From positions 124,001 through 188,000 of the forward strand of contig NW_013171817.1 of the NCBI RefSeq assembly GCF_000151665.1: 64,000 nucleotides of DNA. Direction: 5' to 3'. Under the pieces are notes generated by a model. It was not told where the DNA came from. It saw only the letters and a program-made list of their open reading frames with translations, and made no database searches. The DNA comes from Blastocystis hominis. Its lineage: Eukaryota > Sar > Bigyra > Opalinata > Blastocystidae. Positions 63,397-64,000 of the stretch are shown here, piece after piece. The first letter of the stretch is position 1. Every line of letters begins with the position of its first letter. Made by a program: the position numbers and the translations under genes.

Positions 63397-63500
63397 GGGG
63401 CACGTAGTGCCCCCGGGGGAATCGTAGATTCCCCCTAGTGTAGGGGGGAGGAGACAAAGAGGGAGCAACTTAGTTGCTCCCGAGGCGACAATGTCGCCTC
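63396..63500. repeat. hairpin cluster 8 (four units, intergenic)
   Basis: GGGGGCAC-gta-GTGCCCCC (63,396-63,414), GGGGGAATC-gta-GATTCCCCC (63,415-63,435), then after 25 bp GGGAGCAAC-tta-GTTGCTCCC (63,461-63,481) and GAGGCGAC-aat-GTCGCCTC (63,482-63,500). Two back-to-back pairs. Confidence 0.95.
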
Positions 63501-63526
63501 CAAAGTGAAAAAAGGAAGTCCCCATT

Positions 63527-63922
63527 TTACTTTGGAGGCAACCGTACATGGAACTTGTTAGCCTTGGCAGCCTTGGCAGCTTCCATACGCCACTTGGTCA
63601 ACTCGTTCTGGTCATAGGCAACACCATCGATATAAATATCAATCGTGCCATTAATTACACACACACGATGTCCCTCGATATCATAGATCTCATTGTGAGG
63701 ATCGTGCAATACATCAAACTGGGGATGACATACGGAGTACTTGTCCTCATGGCATGCTTTCTCGAGAAGTCGTTCAATGTCAGGTGAGTAGAACGACACA
63801 TATGGAGGATCATAGTTCTCATAGTAATTTCCACTGTTAGGATCTTCGACGAACGAGTTGATCATGTCATGCACGTATTGTCGTGCTATCTGCTTTCGTT
63901 CCTCAGTCATCCATAAATTCAT
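63527..63922 (-). CDS. 131-aa protein, unknown
   Basis: MNLWMTEERKQIARQYVHDM begins after CATAAATAGAA. The helical N-terminus is followed by an acidic Tyr/Asn/Pro-rich part (NSGNYYENYDPPYVSFYSPD), then EIYDIEGHRVCVINGTIDIY and a basic end (AAKAAKANKFHVRLPPK). Two histidine/cysteine-bearing segments (EKACHEDKYSVCHPQF) could bind metal. No family recognised. TTTTTTCACTTTGG follows its stop on the minus strand. Confidence 0.55.
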   Translation of the reverse strand: MNLWMTEERKQIARQYVHDMINSFVEDPNSGNYYENYDPPYVSFYSPDIERLLEKACHEDKYSVCHPQFDVLHDPHNEIYDIEGHRVCVINGTIDIYIDGVAYDQNELTKWRMEAAKAAKANKFHVRLPPK

Positions 63923-63939
63923 TTCTATTTATGAATACA

Positions 63940-64000
63940 TTATTTCACTTTAATCTCTGTTGGACTGATTGTAATATCGCTTCCACTGTCGTCACTTGAT
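63940..64000 (-). CDS. 3' end of another element gene (partial)
   Basis: The minus-strand frame from the window edge reads SSDDSGSDITISPTEIKVK and stops at TAA 63,942-63,940. An acidic end; the rest lies beyond the window. The next start (131-aa gene) is 18 nt downstream. Confidence 0.45.
   Translation of the reverse strand, partial: SSDDSGSDITISPTEIKVK

Noticed and set aside
1-64000. tRNA or rRNA genes
   Set aside because: I looked for cloverleaf-like arms with GTTCRA boxes and conserved rRNA segments and saw none; a covariance search would be needed to exclude them.

Overview
The window is nuclear DNA of a protist, most likely Blastocystis (Stramenopiles, Opalinata) or a close relative. 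Three things visible in the sequence support this. Introns are very short and uniform, about 28-36 nt, running GT to (mostly) TAG. The octamer TGTTTGTT, or a one-base variant, lies just past many gene ends. In at least three genes no stop codon is encoded at the expected end, but a T in codon position 1 sits exactly 5 nt upstream of that octamer, so the poly(A) tail would create UAA; this is the mechanism described for Blastocystis. Species assignment is inference.

Positions 1-31.7 kb are dense host genes with very short spacers on both strands: HscB (partial), small heat-shock protein, a secreted protein, a mitochondrial carrier, a YeeE/TsuA-type thiosulfate transporter, a LAMTOR4-like protein, eIF2B beta, a small membrane protein, a complete BED+hAT transposase-type gene, a FAM135-type esterase, PIG-O, an SLC3-like membrane-anchored inactive glycosidase, a voltage-sensor PTEN-type phosphatase, a deoxyribonucleotidase-like HAD protein, ribosomal protein uL29, two more membrane proteins, glutaminyl-tRNA synthetase, an ArfGAP, phosphomannomutase, a tiny ORF, a ZCCHC17-like RNA-binding protein, a coiled-coil protein and a type I membrane protein.

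Positions 32.1-35.2 kb hold a decayed Polinton (Maverick) fragment: the C-terminus of a DNA polymerase B with several stops and frameshifts, a retroviral-type integrase, and pieces of structural genes related to those of the second element. Positions 35.2-45.9 kb are AT-rich DNA full of 3-5 nt microsatellites, with two MORN-repeat genes (one with BspA-like leucine-rich repeats) and broken fragments of the same family. Positions 45.9-48.8 kb are a GC-rich island with a spliced minus-strand gene encoding fibronectin type III domains.

From about 49.87 kb to the window end lies a second, far better preserved Polinton, entered from one terminus (imperfect ~90-120 bp tandem repeats). It carries a tandem-module virion-type protein, a long coiled-coil protein, a glycine-rich precursor with repeated GGA sites next to an adenain-like cysteine protease, a genome-packaging ATPase, a candidate major capsid protein and a beta-repeat fibre-like protein. 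Its integrase and polymerase would lie beyond the right edge. Capsid, ATPase and tandem-module genes each have a reading-frame break, while most others are open.

The most unusual feature is a family of about 20 short perfect hairpins (G-rich arm, 3-nt loop, C-rich arm), usually in back-to-back pairs, scattered only through this element. They lie between genes and also in frame inside genes, and in two places hairpin pairs sit inside the loop of another hairpin, as though the units insert into one another.
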